A stretch of 64,000 nt of DNA, taken from positions 170,202-234,201 of the forward strand of contig NZ_NTMH01000034.1 of the NCBI RefSeq assembly GCF_002307475.1, given 5' to 3'. The stretch's first letter is position 1; each line of letters starts with the position of its first letter. Positions 37,999 to 46,041 of the stretch are shown here, piece after piece. This stretch comes from Pantoea allii (GTDB lineage Bacteria; Pseudomonadota; Gammaproteobacteria; Enterobacterales; Enterobacteriaceae). A model generated the notes under the pieces. That model saw only the letters and a list, made by a program, of their open reading frames with translations. It was not told the origin of the DNA and searched no databases. The translations under genes and the position numbers were made by a program.

Positions 37999-38508
37999 TT
38001 ATTTCTTCGCTTCTACACCTGGCTGGGCTGAGCGCTGCAGGAACTGTTGAGTTACCTCCGGCAAATGCTGGAACAGCCATTCAGCCATCGCAATTTCCTG
38101 GTCGCGAATCTCTGTCAGCACTCTGACACCTTCGCTGTCGCCGACCTGCTCCGCTGCCGCGATGAGACTGGTGTAACTGGCAATCTCTGCGTTTTCGAAC
38201 ACATAGCCGCTCATTGCGCCTTTCACGACTTCGTCAGGGGTAAACATACCGCCAATCGCCTGCCCCATTGCCGCCATTTTTCCCATCACGTCTTTCATAA
38301 TGGAATGGTCAATATCGTGGCGTTCCAGCAGTTGCTCCAGCAGCCTGAGCTGATGTTTGGTTTCATCCAGATGCTGTGCCAGGCGCTGCTCCAACGCCGG
38401 ATAATGCTCCAGACGGCCCGCCATTTTACTCAGCATGCTCTCAGCCTGCTTTTCCATGGCGTGAGCATCACGAAGCCAGTCATGATAATTTTCAATCGCC
38501 GTCGTCAT
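37999..38508 (-). CDS. yciE: Ferritin-like DUF892 protein YciE
   Basis: A 169-residue ferritin-like helical protein, family DUF892. Helices carry the Glu/His pairs expected for a di-metal site (e.g. ENYHDWLRDAHAMEKQ and ETKHQLRLLE). yciGFE is induced by osmotic stress and RpoS in E. coli and Salmonella; the exact role is unknown. It overlaps yciF by four bases (ATGA). Confidence 0.9.
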   Translation of the reverse strand: MTTAIENYHDWLRDAHAMEKQAESMLSKMAGRLEHYPALEQRLAQHLDETKHQLRLLEQLLERHDIDHSIMKDVMGKMAAMGQAIGGMFTPDEVVKGAMSGYVFENAEIASYTSLIAAAEQVGDSEGVRVLTEIRDQEIAMAEWLFQHLPEVTQQFLQRSAQPGVEAKK

Positions 38509-39002
38509 TTTGATGCTCCTTTAACCTTACTGATAGCCTGTGCAACGCCGGTCAGTTTTTCATCGGTCTGTTTTTCTTCCTCAAGCGTTTGAGCCAGCAG
38601 CTTTGCCGCTTTGGTGTAGCCCAGCTTCAGTGCCAGCGCATGCAGGGTGCCGTAGGTAGCAATCTCATAATGCTCAACTTTCTGCGCCGCCCCGATCAAT
38701 CCCTGATCGCGTACTTCACCCTTTTCAACAGACTCAATAATCTCCTGCGCTTCTTCCACCAGCCCTTCAAGCGCATGACACTTCATACGTTTAATTTTAA
38801 CCTCGGGCGTGATGTCGACTAATTCATCAAGACGCTCAATTTGCCCGCGTGTCTCTTCAAGATGTTGATTGAACGCAGCGATAAGATTTTCATCACTGGC
38901 TGCGCGGGCCATTTTTGGCAGCGCCCGGGCTATCTGTTTTTCAGCACTGTAAACATCTGACAGGTCATGGATGAAAAGATCATTTAACGTTTTAACAGTC
39001 AT
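38505..39002 (-). CDS. yciF: Ferritin-like DUF892 protein YciF
   Basis: A 165-residue DUF892 protein, structurally a rubrerythrin-like four-helix bundle in E. coli. LNDLFIHDLSDVYSAEKQIARALPKM is the family N-terminus and KVEHYEIATYGTL is a conserved helix with metal ligands. The start at 39002 has GAGG nine bases upstream; the frame is open to 39071. Translationally coupled to yciE. Confidence 0.92.
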   Translation of the reverse strand: MTVKTLNDLFIHDLSDVYSAEKQIARALPKMARAASDENLIAAFNQHLEETRGQIERLDELVDITPEVKIKRMKCHALEGLVEEAQEIIESVEKGEVRDQGLIGAAQKVEHYEIATYGTLHALALKLGYTKAAKLLAQTLEEEKQTDEKLTGVAQAISKVKGASK

Positions 39003-39508
39003 AAAAAGCGCCTCATTATTTAAACAGCCACACCGTAATTTCAGCGCAGCAACCGTAAATCTCACTCTCATATAACCTTAGTGTAATTAGCGGAAATTGC
39101 GTTTAACTTTGCACAAACCCACAGCAAAAGTAGCATTACCGATGCAATTTTTCTTTTACTACCAGTCATTTACTTCTTTTAATTTATCTTCGGTCAAAGA
39201 ATGATTTTTCATCAATAACGACAAACCTGTACAAAAAATCAATAAACCGTACAACTTAATCCACGCTTTAAATAAAAACGTTCCGCCCGCTGGACTCAGG
39301 TTCCATTTTTTTAAATTTGTGATTTTTTTGATATCGGACGACAAGATAAAAAAATACCGGAAAGGAATTTCCTTTCCGGCAAGATTAACGCAATCTCACA
39401 CCAGAGATGATTGACACAACGAATTACACTGGAAGGTTTATCTGTTTCGAAGAAACATTAAGCTTTTCAGTGCGCAAAGATAATGATTAAGTCTTTGTTA
39501 ATTAAGCA
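39003..39508. other. Spacer between yciG and yciF
   Basis: A 506-bp AT-rich gap containing the yciG terminator (39348-39379). In E. coli yciG and yciF are close together in one operon, so here yciFE likely has its own promoter. A 61-codon TTG-start frame on the minus strand (39159-39344) with one hydrophobic segment lacks a ribosome site and was not called. Confidence 0.5.
39348..39379 (-). terminator. Rho-independent terminator downstream of yciG
   Basis: CCGGAAAGGA and TCCTTTCCGG (39357-39366 and 39370-39379) form a perfect 10-bp stem. On the minus strand it is followed by TATTTTTTTAT. It lies ~130 bp after yciG. Confidence 0.85.
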
Positions 39509-39673
39509 TTAACTCCGGCGACTGACTTTACCACCTTTACGACCTGCTTCAATAGCGCGTTGCGGATCGTTCTTAAAGTTTCCACCGCTGTTTTGACCAC
39601 CTTTACGTCCCGCTTCTGCTGCACGTTCTTTGTCTGCAGCAAAATTACCCGCCCCACCACGATATTGCGTCAT
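39509..39673 (-). CDS. yciG: Stress-induced KGG-repeat protein YciG
   Basis: A 54-residue protein with the repeated motif GRKGG (residues 22-26 and 44-48), the general-stress KGG family; in E. coli YciG is linked to swarming and RpoS. It reads MTQYRGGAGNFAADKERAAE at its N-terminus. GAGGAG lies eight bases before the ATG. Confidence 0.9.
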   Translation of the reverse strand: MTQYRGGAGNFAADKERAAEAGRKGGQNSGGNFKNDPQRAIEAGRKGGKVSRRS

Positions 39674-40284
39674 TCTGTGTTCTCCTCAAATTTCATTATT
39701 CAAACAGCACAGTTGAAGTTACATCAGCTAAAGGGTGCCAGAAATAAATGTAGTCATAAAACGTACCTTATCAAGCATGATGTTTGAGAAAAGGCATCAC
39801 ATTTCTGGTCATGGTTTGTGAAGAACTTCCCTCTCATTCTTTAGTGATGAAACTATTTAAAGCAGAAACTTAACTAAACCGCATCAGGTGCCCATTGTGT
39901 GACAGCGGCACCTTCCAGCCTGTATTAATCGATCGATTCATTAAAAAGTCCACTCTGTTTTTCTTTTAAAGCGAAGCGTAACAACGTGATGATTGCGCCT
40001 GATATCGTCAATCTGATCAATAAATGATCTATTTAACCAGGCGTGATAACGCAAATTCCTTTATCAAAAGATTTCATCGGATGAAAATAAGCGAAGCGGT
40101 AAATTCGTTTATTATTAAGATACTGATAAAAAGCAGATCATTTAATAATCAACCAGACATCAATTAGCAAAATGACCGGGTCAGGAAAGAGAGAAAAAGA
40201 TAAAGAGGGCGTTTTAAATAAGCGAAGCGTAGGAAAATAAAAAAAACGCCCTGACGGGCGTTCTTTTCGGACTATTCTGCCCTG
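39674..40284. promoter_or_regulatory. AT-rich region upstream of yciG with GCGAAGCG repeats
   Basis: A 611-bp gap. The sequence (A)AGCGAAGCG(g/t) occurs at 39970, 40090 and 40221, spaced about 120 and 131 bp, each in a TA-rich context (consensus AGCGAAGCG-T/G). These may be regulator sites for the yciG promoter. A 28-codon frame from 40081 lacks a ribosome site. Nothing else was recognised apart from the hydrolase terminator at 40237-40262. Confidence 0.4.
40237..40262 (-). terminator. Rho-independent terminator of the hydrolase gene
   Basis: On the minus strand ACGCCC-GTCA-GGGCGT is followed by a run of eight T, 22 bases after the hydrolase stop. Confidence 0.93.
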
Positions 40285-41103
40285 CTACTTTTGCAGGAAC
40301 GTCAGTAAATCTTGATTAAGCTGATCCTGATGCGTCACTGCAAACCCATGCGGACCCTGGTCATAGATCTTAAGTTCCGAGCCGGTTATCAGCGCATGGG
40401 CCAGTTTACCGGTTGCTTCAAAAGGCACGATTTGGTCGTGGCTGCCGTGGATGATTAACGTTGGCACATCGACTTTCGCAAGGTCCGACCGGAAATCCGT
40501 TTCAGCAAAAGCGGTAACGCAGTCCAGCGTCCCTTTCAGGGAGGCCATTAACGCAATCGTTAAGGTCTGAGTTAATACACCGTCAGAAACCTGTTGACCG
40601 GCGTTCGTGCCATAAAACGGCGCAGCAAACTCGTTAATAAACTGCGCGCGATCCTTGAGTAGCCCCTGTTTAATGCCGTCGAAAACGGCTTTTTCCACCC
40701 CTTCTGGGTGATCGTCTGTTTTGCCGAAAATCGGCGTAATCGCACCCAGCAGCACCAGGCTTTTGACTTTAGCGGTACCGTACTTACCGATATAGCGCGA
40801 CACATCACCGCCGCCCATCGAGAAACCGACCAGCGTTACGTCGCTGAGTTGCAGGTGCTCAATCAGACTATGAATATCTTCAGCAAAGGTGTCGTAGTCA
40901 TAGCCTTCCCAGGGTTGATCGGAACGCCCGAAGCCGCGACGGTCAAAGGCGATGGCGCGATAGCCCCGTTCAGCCAGAAAGTTAAGCTGGCTATCCCACA
41001 TATCTGCATCCAGCGGCCAGCCGTGGCTAAAGAGAACCGGCTGACCTTTTCCCCAGTCCTTGTAATAAAGATTAAAGCCATCTTTGCTTTTAAACAGACT
41101 CAT
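40285..41103 (-). CDS. Alpha/beta hydrolase, non-heme chloroperoxidase-like
   Basis: A 272-residue alpha/beta hydrolase. The oxyanion region is FSHGWPLDADMWD, the nucleophile elbow GFSMGGGDVSRY carries the catalytic Ser, the acid is the Asp of IIHGSHDQIVP, and the His is in GPHGFAV. This combination is typical of cofactor-free haloperoxidase/arylesterase proteins; the natural substrate is usually an ester and is unknown here. The start at 41103 has GAGG upstream; the frame is open nine codons further. Confidence 0.88.
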   Translation of the reverse strand: MSLFKSKDGFNLYYKDWGKGQPVLFSHGWPLDADMWDSQLNFLAERGYRAIAFDRRGFGRSDQPWEGYDYDTFAEDIHSLIEHLQLSDVTLVGFSMGGGDVSRYIGKYGTAKVKSLVLLGAITPIFGKTDDHPEGVEKAVFDGIKQGLLKDRAQFINEFAAPFYGTNAGQQVSDGVLTQTLTIALMASLKGTLDCVTAFAETDFRSDLAKVDVPTLIIHGSHDQIVPFEATGKLAHALITGSELKIYDQGPHGFAVTHQDQLNQDLLTFLQK

Positions 41104-41248
41104 AAGTGCCTCGCTATGGGTGAAAGTCATGACTCTTCAGGCCAGCGCGAATAACGTTACCGCGACAGCCGTGGCAGAGGGCGATACCTGACAAGTTTGG
41201 CAGAGGGGGGAAAATGTTCCAATGCGGAACAGAGGTTTTATTTTGTTG

Positions 41249-41692
41249 TCACTTAATGTTTTTCTTATCGTTTCCTGTTTCAATGCTTATTGTCCCGTCT
41301 TTGTTATTTTCAACTCTCATAATCATTTTTTTATCAATGCATTTATTTTCATTACTATCAAAACACATCATATCTTGTGTTTCAGAGTTAAATACTCTTA
41401 TATCACCTTTAGGTTTTGATTTGAATCCATCGCCATAATCCCAAATATTCACATACCAATCTCCGTTGCTTGCAGGTTTTGGTATGTCATATTTTTTTCT
41501 CAAATATTCTTTATTTTCATTCCACCAGGCGATTTTACCGTTTTCTGTTAGCGGGAAGTTTTTAACTGCAATATTCGAAAAATTTAGCTCTTGATCTACG
41601 ACGATGATTTCTGTTTTTCGTAAAACTTCCAGGTAAAAACCTACAGCAATTACGATTATGAAAATAGCTATAATATATTTTTTGTTAAGCAT
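41249..41692 (-). CDS. DUF943 family membrane-anchored protein
   Basis: A 147-residue protein with one N-terminal membrane helix (residues ~5-22) and an outer domain with the DUF943 pattern: NFPLTENGKIAWWNENKEYLRKKY, IPKP and WDYGDGFKSK, then CFDSNENKCIDK with a probable disulfide. Its base composition is far more AT-rich than neighbours, a sign of horizontal transfer. It overlaps the DUF3289 gene by eight bases. DUF943 genes often occur near contact-dependent or type VI effector genes, so an immunity role is possible but not shown. Confidence 0.82.
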   Translation of the reverse strand: MLNKKYIIAIFIIVIAVGFYLEVLRKTEIIVVDQELNFSNIAVKNFPLTENGKIAWWNENKEYLRKKYDIPKPASNGDWYVNIWDYGDGFKSKPKGDIRVFNSETQDMMCFDSNENKCIDKKMIMRVENNKDGTISIETGNDKKNIK

Positions 41693-42509
41693 TTGAATTG
41701 CCTTTGATAGTCACATAAGTTTCCATATCTGTAAAGAATGGTCTAAATCCGAAATTCACAGATCTTTGTAATACAAACCAAGTCTTAAAGAAATAGAACT
41801 GGTTGAATTTCCAGTTCCTGACATCATCTTGATCTAAACCAAAATGGTCTTGAACTTTATATTTTATTTTAGCTGTGTATTCGTTTTGACTTATTGCAAG
41901 CTCTACAATTGAAATCTCAGTGCTGTATGTATCATGAACCGCTAAACCCAGTCCATTGAAGCTATCCTGAGTTCTTGTGAATTTTGGTAGTATGCTACTT
42001 TTAATATTTATCGCTATTTGTGGTATAGCCTCATTAGGGAGTGTTTTTTTATCGTAATTTATATTTTTATCAAGTATTTCTTTTATTCTTTTAAGGCTGC
42101 TATTTAAACTTTTATCAGAAATGATATTATGGTTTAGTGCAGCATTCAGGCTCGCATTTTTGAAGCTATTTCCGTTCGACATTTGCATATGATCGAACAT
42201 CTGTTTAATGATTCCTTTGTAAGGACCAAAAAAAGAGAAAGGAAGCGTTAGTTTTTTTAGATCCTCAAACATCAGTTTCGCACACGTTTGTTTACTAATT
42301 TTTTTCCCAGGAGTAGGCGAGTAGAAGCGGCTTTGTGGATGGCTGAAAGGCGTTAAAAGTTCGAGAGTATACGGATTTACTACAGTCGAAACATCCCGAA
42401 GGTTCAAACGATTTTGCAGAAATGAATCAGTCAAATCCCCGAATTTCATATCATCAGAATTTGAATCGTTAAATTTTTTCTGTGTCGAATAAACAATTAT
42501 TGGTTCCAT
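41685..42509 (-). CDS. DUF3289 family protein
   Basis: A 274-residue protein (289 if an ATG at 42554 is used; neither has a strong ribosome site). The C-terminal pattern FKTWFVLQRSVNFGFRPFFTDMETYVTI is characteristic of DUF3289. No signal peptide or membrane segment is seen. Very AT-rich. DUF3289 domains also occur at the end of large secreted or PAAR/polymorphic-toxin proteins; this is a stand-alone version. Paired with DUF943 in an overlapping unit, it may be an effector-immunity pair or an orphan cassette. Confidence 0.78.
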   Translation of the reverse strand: MEPIIVYSTQKKFNDSNSDDMKFGDLTDSFLQNRLNLRDVSTVVNPYTLELLTPFSHPQSRFYSPTPGKKISKQTCAKLMFEDLKKLTLPFSFFGPYKGIIKQMFDHMQMSNGNSFKNASLNAALNHNIISDKSLNSSLKRIKEILDKNINYDKKTLPNEAIPQIAINIKSSILPKFTRTQDSFNGLGLAVHDTYSTEISIVELAISQNEYTAKIKYKVQDHFGLDQDDVRNWKFNQFYFFKTWFVLQRSVNFGFRPFFTDMETYVTIKGNSNA

Positions 42510-42561
42510 GTTATTTAATCCGTTTAACCTACCAACAAGCCAATGATAAACCATTGCTCAT

Positions 42562-42586
42562 AAAAAAGGCACCCTACAGGATGCCT
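42562..42586 (-). terminator. Rho-independent terminator downstream of the double H-NS-like gene
   Basis: On the minus strand AGGCATCC-TGTA-GGGTGCCT (one G-T pair) is followed by TTTTTT. It lies just after the gene at 42607 and before the DUF3289 gene, so the two are separate transcripts. Confidence 0.85.
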
Positions 42587-42606
42587 CTTGCACGTCGTTA
42601 TGGGTA

Positions 42607-43134
42607 TCAGTCTTTCAGTAGTTTGTGCTCAATCTCTCTTGCCTGTGCAATGTTTGCATCTGTGAGGAAGCGTCTCACCGCCTTTAACCAGATCCTGAAG
42701 TGCCTGGGCATAGCTTTCTTTCCGTTCCAGGTATGAAGCTTCACAGCCCCGTCTTCATAAGCAAACATACCTTTAGCCGCTGTAGGAGCGGGCTTTACAG
42801 CCTCTTTTGCCTTCTCAGTAGCAGCGGAAGGGATAGTGTTTGAAACGGGCTTAAAACCGCCTAAAGGCGCTTTCAGCAACTCAGGATTCTTACCCTTCTG
42901 CACAAAAAGCTTAATCTGACGATTTTTTGCCTTATCTTCATCTTCTTGAGTATGAGTAATGAGTAGAGACGCAAGACGGGTTCCGTTTAACAGCATTTGT
43001 TCCAGATCCAGTGGTAAACGACCTCTGCCTGACCACTGCATAACCTGACCATGACTTTCATACTGATACTTAGCTGCTACAGAGACGGGTTCTTTCTGTC
43101 TGTTGTTACGAGCTGGAGCATTTGCTGACAGCAA
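42607..43134 (-). CDS. Protein with two H-NS-C-terminal-like motifs, no ATG start
   Basis: A 175-residue basic protein, not matched to a named family. Two segments share a pattern with the H-NS DNA-binding domain (YxYxxxxGxxxxWxGxGRxP): KYQYESHGQVMQWSGRGRLP near residue 22, and MFAYEDGAVKLHTWNGKKAMP near residue 123. They are joined by a Lys/Ala/Pro-rich linker. No ATG or GTG lies in frame between the DGC stop (43201) and this point; TTG at 43134 has TAAGG eight bases upstream and is used. It could instead be a 5'-truncated gene. Probably co-transcribed with the DGC. Confidence 0.6.
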   Translation of the reverse strand: MLSANAPARNNRQKEPVSVAAKYQYESHGQVMQWSGRGRLPLDLEQMLLNGTRLASLLITHTQEDEDKAKNRQIKLFVQKGKNPELLKAPLGGFKPVSNTIPSAATEKAKEAVKPAPTAAKGMFAYEDGAVKLHTWNGKKAMPRHFRIWLKAVRRFLTDANIAQAREIEHKLLKD

Positions 43135-43200
43135 CTGAGCAACCTTATTGTCTTCGCTTACCTTAATGCCAGGCCCAGCAACATTTGCGAACAGAGGACG

Positions 43201-44160
43201 CTACAGATAACCCTCGTGTGACAGCGCTACGCCGCATTTGCCATTTTTCTTGATGCTGTACATAGCCGCATCCGCGCGTGCCAGTGCGCTGTCAAAGTTC
43301 TCCGGGTATTCAACCTGAACCACGCCGATGGATGCGCCAATTGAGGCGCTGCCGTTGGCCACTTCAAAAGGCTGTAAGGCTGCCTCCAGGCAAGCGTCGG
43401 TGAGCTTCTTTGTGAGCGGATGAGACAACGCAAAAGGAATCAGTAAAACAAATTCGTCGCCCCCCAGACGGCCAATGATGACATTCGCCGGACAGGCCGC
43501 GATAAAGCGCTGGCTGAGTTGAATCAGGACATCGTCACCACTGCGATGACCTAAGGTGTCGTTAACATGTTTAAAGTTATCTAAATCAATAAAGGCAATA
43601 CAAAAGGCTACGTCCGTTTTCATCTCGCGGAAATGGTTGATTAACGCATGGCGATTGGTTAACTGCGTGAGCGGATCGTGCATAGCCAGCGTGGCCAGTT
43701 GTTCTTCGTACTGTTTCTCTTTGGTCATATCAATGTGGGTGCCCGTCACTTTAGTGGGCCTTCCCTGCTCATCCCATTCGCTGACACGACCGCGATCCAG
43801 TACCCAGGTAATTTTGCCCGTTTTGCCAATCATGCGATGCAACGCCTCATAGAAAGGCGCTTTCCCATCAATATGATCGTAGAAAGCCTTTAACACATCG
43901 CTGGCGTCGTCCGGATGCAGGTAGGATTTCCATACATCGAAATGCGCACCGACCTCTTTAGGCTGAAAGCCCAGCATCGATCCCCAGCGTCGGTTAAAGA
44001 TAACCAGCTTGCCGCTGGGAATATCCAACTGCCACAGACACAACCCCGTGCCGTCCAGTGCGGCGCTTAATTTATTACGGGCATCGTGCGCAATACGCTT
44101 TAACCGTGCGTTATGTTTTTTTAAATTCGCGATTTGCTGCCGCAGGGCTTCTTCAGACAT
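43201..44160 (-). CDS. PAS-GGDEF diguanylate cyclase
   Basis: A 319-residue cytosolic protein: an N-terminal coiled-coil-like stretch (residues 1-30), a PAS_3-type sensor (~35-150), and a GGDEF domain (~160-310). The active-site motif is LGGDEF, with DLDNFKHVND and HRSGDD upstream, so it should make cyclic di-GMP. The residues at the usual inhibitory-site position (PANV) do not fit RxxD, so product inhibition through that site is unlikely. No membrane segment. Confidence 0.92.
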   Translation of the reverse strand: MSEEALRQQIANLKKHNARLKRIAHDARNKLSAALDGTGLCLWQLDIPSGKLVIFNRRWGSMLGFQPKEVGAHFDVWKSYLHPDDASDVLKAFYDHIDGKAPFYEALHRMIGKTGKITWVLDRGRVSEWDEQGRPTKVTGTHIDMTKEKQYEEQLATLAMHDPLTQLTNRHALINHFREMKTDVAFCIAFIDLDNFKHVNDTLGHRSGDDVLIQLSQRFIAACPANVIIGRLGGDEFVLLIPFALSHPLTKKLTDACLEAALQPFEVANGSASIGASIGVVQVEYPENFDSALARADAAMYSIKKNGKCGVALSHEGYL

Positions 44161-44598
44161 AGGGATAACTGGAAAGGGAAATGTCTATTTTGCCAGTGCT
44201 ATACATTGTGTAAAGCAGCATGTTGAAAAGACGATGAGACGCGGACAAAACCGGCGTCGACAGGATTTCTCACCCTTAACGGCGTCAGAAACAGCACACG
44301 ACAAAATCTTAAGGGATAACGTCAGGGCGTTTACATTGTCCCGGCGAGCCTCAGGTTGGTCACAGAGGTATCGCGTGAAGTGTTGGTCAGATGTCAGCCT
44401 GTACGTTTTCATCTATAGAAAGCTTTGCTTTTTTAAAGAACAGGCGGCCTGTAACAACAGCATTCTGATAACCACTTGATATGTAATCATAAATAAAATC
44501 ATAAAATGTAACGCTGACATGTTTATGCAAACTCATAATCACACTTAAATATCTTCCGGGTGTTAAGTAAAGACGTCAGCACGACATCAAGGAGATAA
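44161..44598. promoter_or_regulatory. Divergent region between DGC gene and small ORF
   Basis: A 438-bp gap that should hold the promoters for the minus-strand DGC and the plus-strand small gene. A 75-codon minus frame (44185-44412) shows no ribosome site or family features. No RNA gene recognised. Confidence 0.4.
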
Positions 44599-44844
44599 AT
44601 GATGAACCCGTTAATCACGCTTTCTTTTCACGGTACTCAGTGTAAAAATCAGTCACAACAAGATTCCCATCTCACCGACGCGCTTTTTTTAGGCGATATG
44701 TTTTTCGCTCATAATAATGACAACGAACATCATGTAAAAAATTATGGATTACATGGCGCTGCGCCCGGCCATTTCTGTGTAAGAAATGCTGTGCTGGATA
44801 ATCATTTCCACACTAGCCAAAAAGGGGCAGCGATATATATCTGA
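44599..44844 (+). CDS. Small His-rich protein, unrecognised
   Basis: An 81-codon frame starting MMNPLITLSFHG with a strong ribosome site AAGGAG four to seven bases upstream. It contains 8 His and several Asn/Gln residues (e.g. FFAHNNDNEHHVKNYG), with no signal peptide or membrane helix. The ribosome site is the main support; no family was recognised. It lies 111 bp before the yfdX-like gene. Confidence 0.45.
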   Translation: MMNPLITLSFHGTQCKNQSQQDSHLTDALFLGDMFFAHNNDNEHHVKNYGLHGAAPGHFCVRNAVLDNHFHTSQKGAAIYI

Positions 44845-44955
44845 CCACCACCGCGCATTATTTTTGCCAATCAGTAATAACCCGTAAGAAGGCAATATCG
44901 ATGTAATCAATGACGTTAGCACCTTTCGGATGCATAAATGCAGAGGATAACTATC

Positions 44956-45618
44956 ATGAAAAAGATGATTATTAACTCAATGATTGTAGCCGTACTCGTT
45001 TTTACCGGCGGTGCCGCAGCCGCAGAATCATTCAAAGACAGCCATACGTTAAATAACGAAGTCGTGTCTGCGCAGGCCGCACAGGCGATGAATGACATTC
45101 AGCTTTCTCGCAATGCGTTATTTAATGGCCAGACGCAGCAGGCTAAAACGCTGGCGACCCAGGCTGAAACGTATCTTAAAGATAATAGCGTGGACTGGAC
45201 CAGGTATATTCGCTACGACAAAAAGGCCCCAATAACAGGTGATAACTATATTCGTATAGGCTCGGACGTCTCGGTTTCTGAAGATTATCAACTTTCCAAA
45301 CAGAAAAATGACGCGATCGATCAAGCCAACCAGCATATTAAGGCGGGAGATAAACAAGGCGCGCTCAATGCGTTGAAACTGGCAGGGGTTGCCGTTACCG
45401 AAACGCAGGAACTCATGCCGTTGCAGCAAACCGAAAATGACGTTTCCAACGCGCTTGCCATGATGAAACAGGATAAGTACTACCAGGCAGGCATGTTGCT
45501 GAAATCAGCAGAAGAGGGGGTCATTTACGACACCCAAACCTATTCAGAAAGCCCTGTTAACCCAACCATGCATCACACCCAAACGGGTACCCATGCTCAG
45601 CCAGGTAATAAAGGATAA
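44956..45618 (+). CDS. YfdX family periplasmic protein
   Basis: A 220-residue exported protein. The signal peptide MKKMIINSMIVAVLVFTGGAAAAE is clear. Mature features: QAMNDIQLSRNALFNGQTQQAKTLATQAETYL and DQANQHIKAGDKQGALNALKLAGVAVTETQELMPL, the YfdX helical pattern; a low-complexity HHTQTGTHAQPG tail. YfdX is controlled by EvgA in E. coli and linked to acid/antibiotic tolerance, but its biochemical role is unknown. The start at 44956 has AGAGGA eight bases upstream. Confidence 0.88.
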   Translation: MKKMIINSMIVAVLVFTGGAAAAESFKDSHTLNNEVVSAQAAQAMNDIQLSRNALFNGQTQQAKTLATQAETYLKDNSVDWTRYIRYDKKAPITGDNYIRIGSDVSVSEDYQLSKQKNDAIDQANQHIKAGDKQGALNALKLAGVAVTETQELMPLQQTENDVSNALAMMKQDKYYQAGMLLKSAEEGVIYDTQTYSESPVNPTMHHTQTGTHAQPGNKG

Positions 45619-45655
45619 CCATCCTTTTTAATAAAGTTACGTTATTAAATAACGC

Positions 45656-45687
45656 TGCCGCTTTCATTATTCAGGATGAAAGCGGCA
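45656..45687. terminator. Perfect 12-bp hairpin after the YfdX gene
   Basis: TGCCGCTTTCAT (45656-45667) and ATGAAAGCGGCA (45676-45687) pair exactly around an 8-base loop, 38 bp after the gene. There is no T run, so it may be a factor-assisted terminator. The remainder of the 423-bp gap to the chemoreceptor is AT-rich and contains the sigma-28 promoter. Confidence 0.6.
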
Positions 45688-45958
45688 ACGTACATCTATA
45701 AATACACTATAAGATAATCTGCTTATCTCTTGTTGCGCATAAGTATTACGAATACATCCCACTTCATAAAAAAAGAAATGACTTTTTCACTGAACAAACC
45801 ATCTTTTCTGCTTATTCGAATTTATTTAAACGAACGCTGCCGCGCGATACACTTTTTCAAACAACGCTCCAGCACCCTGTCCTTTCTATTGATAACCAAT
45901 GAAATTACTTTTTAACTAAACTAAAGGATAGTTTTCTAAAAAAAAAGACTTCAGGTTA

Positions 45959-45985
45959 TAAACTGCAATTCATCTTTGCCGATAA
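45959..45985 (+). promoter_or_regulatory. Sigma-28 (FliA) promoter for the CHASE3 chemoreceptor
   Basis: TAAA (45959-45962), exactly 15 bases, then GCCGATAA (45978-45985): full match to the enterobacterial flagellar class 3 core TAAA-N15-GCCGATAA. It is 57 bp before a chemoreceptor start codon, as expected. Confidence 0.9.
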
Positions 45986-46041
45986 ACGAAGTGTAATGGC
46001 TTTAATCACAAAAATAATAAGATCACTTATCGGGGAAAAAC

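Noticed and set aside
39159..39344. 61-codon frame with one hydrophobic segment (minus strand)
   Set aside because: TTG start without ribosome site in AT-rich DNA, where hydrophobic segments arise by chance.
44185..44412. 75-codon minus frame upstream of the diguanylate cyclase gene
   Set aside because: No ribosome site or recognisable domain; it lies in a promoter region.
45730..45915. 61-codon plus frame before the CHASE3 chemoreceptor
   Set aside because: No ribosome site; AT-rich, low-information sequence.
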